64,000 nt of DNA from DATAZK01 sp963731205 (GTDB lineage: Bacteria > Actinomycetota > Actinomycetes > Frankiales > Frankiaceae): NCBI GenBank assembly GCA_963731205.1, contig CAVSUJ010000002.1, positions 558,001 through 622,000 of the forward strand, read 5' to 3'. Shown piece after piece: positions 62,123-64,000 of this stretch. Made by a program: the position numbers and the translations under genes. The notes beneath the pieces are model-generated. The model saw only the letters and a program-made list of their open reading frames with translations. It had not been told where the DNA came from and ran no database searches. How positions within the stretch are numbered: the stretch's first letter is position 1; every line of letters begins with the position of its first letter.

Positions 62123-63523
62123 ATGGAACGGATGACCGGCCTCGACGCGAGCATGCTGTACTCCGAGACGCCGACCGCCCACATGCACACCATGAAGGTC
62201 GCGGTGCTCGACGTGACGGCCGAGACCGGGCTGCTCGATCGCGACCGGCTGGTCGAGGAGTTCGAGCGCCGGCTGCATCTGCTCCCCTCCCTGCTGCGCC
62301 GGCCGGTGCGCGTGCCGTTCGACCTGCACCATCCGGTGTGGGTCGAGGATCCGGACTTCGTGGTGAGCCGTCACGTCAAGGAGCTGGCGCTGCCCGCACC
62401 GGGCGGGCGCGCCGAGTTCGATACCGCGCTCGCGGAGATCCACGGTCAACCGCTGGGGCAGGACCGGCCGCTGTGGGAGATGACGTTCATCACCGGACTC
62501 GAGTCCGGGCAGATCGCCGTGGCGGTGAAGATCCACCACGCCGTCGCTGATGGCGTGGCGGCCGCCGCGGCGCTGGTCGCCGTCGCCGCGTCAGGACCCG
62601 ATGCGGCCGTGGCCGACGCAGAGGCGACGTGGCAGCCCGAGCCTCTCCCCCCTCGTTCGACGTTGATCCGTGACGCGATCGCCGATCGGATACGCGAGCT
62701 GCGCATCCTGCCGGGTCTGCTGGCCCGGACGTTCGCCGGCGTGACCCGTATGCGGCGCGCCAGACGCCGGCTGGACCACCGCCCGCCGCCGCCGATGTCC
62801 GGGGGGAAGGCTCCCTGGAACGGCCGGCTCACCTCGCGCCGCACCGTCGCCACCGTGCGGCTGCCGCTCGAGGAGTTCAAGCACGTCAAGTCGGCCTTCG
62901 GCTGCACCCTGAACGATGTCCTGCTGGCGGTCGCGGCGGGCGGCCTGTGCCGCGCCGCCGCACGATCGGGATTCCGGCTGGACAAGCCCCTCGTCACGGC
63001 CATCCCTTCGGGGATCGACGCGCCCGACGCCCCGCCGCGGCTCTCGGGAAATCACGTCACGCAGTTCTTCACCTCGCTGTGCACCGACATCGACGACCCG
63101 GTCGAGCGGCTGGCGGCGATCAGCAGAGTGACGCGTAACGCCCGCTCGCTCAACACCGAGATCGGCCGCGAGCTGATGCACGACTGGAACCGTTTCGCGT
63201 TCCGCTGGCCGTATCAGCTGATGTGGAAGCACGTCATGCCGCGCCTGCCGACGCCCGCCATCAACGTCGTGATCTCCAATGTTCCCGGCCCGCGCGAGCC
63301 GAGCTGGTTCGCCGGCGCCAAGATGGACGAGCTGTACTCGCTCTCGGTCCTCACCGAAGGCGCCGGCCTCAACCTGACGGCGTGGAGCTACGCCGAGTGT
63401 CTCTACATCGGAATCGTCAGCTGCCCCGAACTCGTCGGCGACATCCACGCCATGGGTGACGACCTGGCCGCTGCGCTGGCCGAGCTGGTGGGGCTGGCAG
63501 CACAGGTGGAACGCGTCGGCTGA
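62123..63523 (+). CDS. Wax ester synthase/diacylglycerol acyltransferase
   Basis: A 466-residue WS/DGAT enzyme with the start MERMTGLDASMLYSETPTAH, HMHTMKVAVLDV, the catalytic IHHAVADGVA (HHxxxDG), GCTLNDVLLAVAAGGL and the C-terminal NVVISNVPGPREPSWFAGA. It makes triacylglycerol or wax esters from acyl-CoA. A run of G residues 15-20 nt upstream may be the ribosome site. The gene is divergent from the VOC/monooxygenase pair and near a desaturase operon, consistent with storage-lipid metabolism. Confidence 0.92.
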   Translation: MERMTGLDASMLYSETPTAHMHTMKVAVLDVTAETGLLDRDRLVEEFERRLHLLPSLLRRPVRVPFDLHHPVWVEDPDFVVSRHVKELALPAPGGRAEFDTALAEIHGQPLGQDRPLWEMTFITGLESGQIAVAVKIHHAVADGVAAAAALVAVAASGPDAAVADAEATWQPEPLPPRSTLIRDAIADRIRELRILPGLLARTFAGVTRMRRARRRLDHRPPPPMSGGKAPWNGRLTSRRTVATVRLPLEEFKHVKSAFGCTLNDVLLAVAAGGLCRAAARSGFRLDKPLVTAIPSGIDAPDAPPRLSGNHVTQFFTSLCTDIDDPVERLAAISRVTRNARSLNTEIGRELMHDWNRFAFRWPYQLMWKHVMPRLPTPAINVVISNVPGPREPSWFAGAKMDELYSLSVLTEGAGLNLTAWSYAECLYIGIVSCPELVGDIHAMGDDLAAALAELVGLAAQVERVG

Positions 63524-63532
63524 ACGCCTGAG

Positions 63533-64000
63533 CTACGTATGGACGACCCGGGCACCGGCCGTAGCTTCCGGCGCGATCTCGCTGTGCCACGCCAGCACCT
63601 GCCCGAAGCGCACCAGCTCTCCGTAGAACGCGGGATCGACGGTGGGGGCAAGGACGAGCTGCAGGAGCGCTTCTGCGGCCTGGGCGGGGGTTTGCGCCTC
63701 GCTCATGTCGGTGAACCAGGGCCGTGAGGCCTCGGTGTCGAACAGCCCCGGGCAGACCGACGCGATGAGCGTCCCTTCGCTCAGGTCTGCCTGTCGACGC
63801 CGGCGAGCAACCACTCGCACGGCGGCGACCTGCGCGACCTTTGATGGCACGTTCAGCCAATCCGGCCAGCCCTGCTGCTCGGCGGTGCCGTCGTGCACCG
63901 CCTGCCGCCACGACTCGAGAATCGTCTCGATGTCCTCCAGCGTTCGGGCCGCGTCGAACTGCGGCCGTACCCGCGGATCAAGGTGGCCGAGGGTGCCGAA
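63533..64000 (-). CDS. Short-chain dehydrogenase/reductase (C-terminal part)
   Basis: The reverse strand gives the last 155 residues of an SDR; the N-terminal Rossmann part lies beyond the right edge. It reads FGTLGHLDPRVRPQFD, LEDIETILESWRQAVHDGTA, then GWPDWLNVPSKVAQVAAVRV. In this class the active site is YxxxK; here the Tyr position appears as Leu/Asn-Val before PSK, so the catalytic Tyr is not obvious. ASVCPGLFDTEASRPWF is the usual PGxxxT turn. Carbonyl-reductase-like SDRs share this layout. Confidence 0.75.
   Translation of the reverse strand, partial: FGTLGHLDPRVRPQFDAARTLEDIETILESWRQAVHDGTAEQQGWPDWLNVPSKVAQVAAVRVVARRRRQADLSEGTLIASVCPGLFDTEASRPWFTDMSEAQTPAQAAEALLQLVLAPTVDPAFYGELVRFGQVLAWHSEIAPEATAGARVVHT

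Overview
The window is about 64 kb of very GC-rich, densely coded DNA from an actinobacterium. Supporting signs are a complete mce lipid-import operon with YrbE permeases, MhuD-like, Ruc and SepX/GlpR homologues, an amt-glnK-glnD locus behind a GlnR-type operator, actinobacterial small families (DUF2277, DUF3039, DUF4331), tRNAs without an encoded CCA, and many genes with TAnnnT -10 boxes only 6-7 nt before the start codon, which suggests leaderless mRNAs. Some content recalls Mycobacterium and some recalls Frankia-like lineages; I cannot name the genus. I saw no prophage, IS element, CRISPR array or rRNA.

Layout. 0-4.2 kb: two amidohydrolases, two lipoproteins, an 82-bp direct repeat and tRNA-Ala. 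4.3-12.5 kb: a block matching the M. tuberculosis Rv0991c-Rv0996 neighbourhood. It holds galU, glp, a fused moaC-moaB, rimJ and sepX on the minus strand, then formyl-THF cyclo-ligase, a GNAT enzyme, a nitrilase-fold protein lacking catalytic residues, and ruc behind a CIRCE-like element. 12.6-26.3 kb: citrate synthase, two Mce-associated proteins, yrbE-A/B and mceA-F, and a Tat-secreted metallophosphoesterase. 26.3-33 kb: MFS/TetR pair, K+/H+ antiporter, DUF2277, a MerR regulator with divergent 19-bp-spacer promoters. 33-37 kb: a cluster of uncharacterised proteins around DUF4331 with a divergent ECF sigma factor, then tRNA-Arg. 37-45 kb: MhuD-like protein, a MecA_N-type PBP divergent from a LysR/beta-lactamase-like pair, an ABC exporter, an amidohydrolase. 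44.8-50 kb: a cysteine-less LOV/GAF protein that has lost its output domain, then the nitrogen operon and tRNA-Ser. 50-64 kb: an epoxide hydrolase-like gene, a GT39 mannosyltransferase, MMPL, a desaturase/reductase operon, flavin enzymes, a TetR regulator, a diiron ODP-like protein, a Baeyer-Villiger-type monooxygenase, a WS/DGAT acyltransferase and a truncated SDR.

Frameshifts. Single-base indels interrupt otherwise well-conserved genes: one in glp (8.07 kb), and about fourteen between 46.1 and 53.5 kb (amt, epoxide hydrolase, GT39, MMPL). For glp, GT39 and MMPL, the smallest set of single-base corrections restores a full-length protein exactly. A locally poor consensus sequence is therefore the simplest explanation, though true decay of amt or the hydrolase is not excluded.

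Regulation. The strongest non-coding signals are a GlnR box before amt, a CIRCE-like operator before ruc, a TetR palindrome exactly filling the -35/-10 spacer at 58.63 kb, an operator overlapping the start of the desaturase operon transcript, twin MerR-type promoters at 32.15 kb, and an inverted repeat before the MFS/TetR pair.
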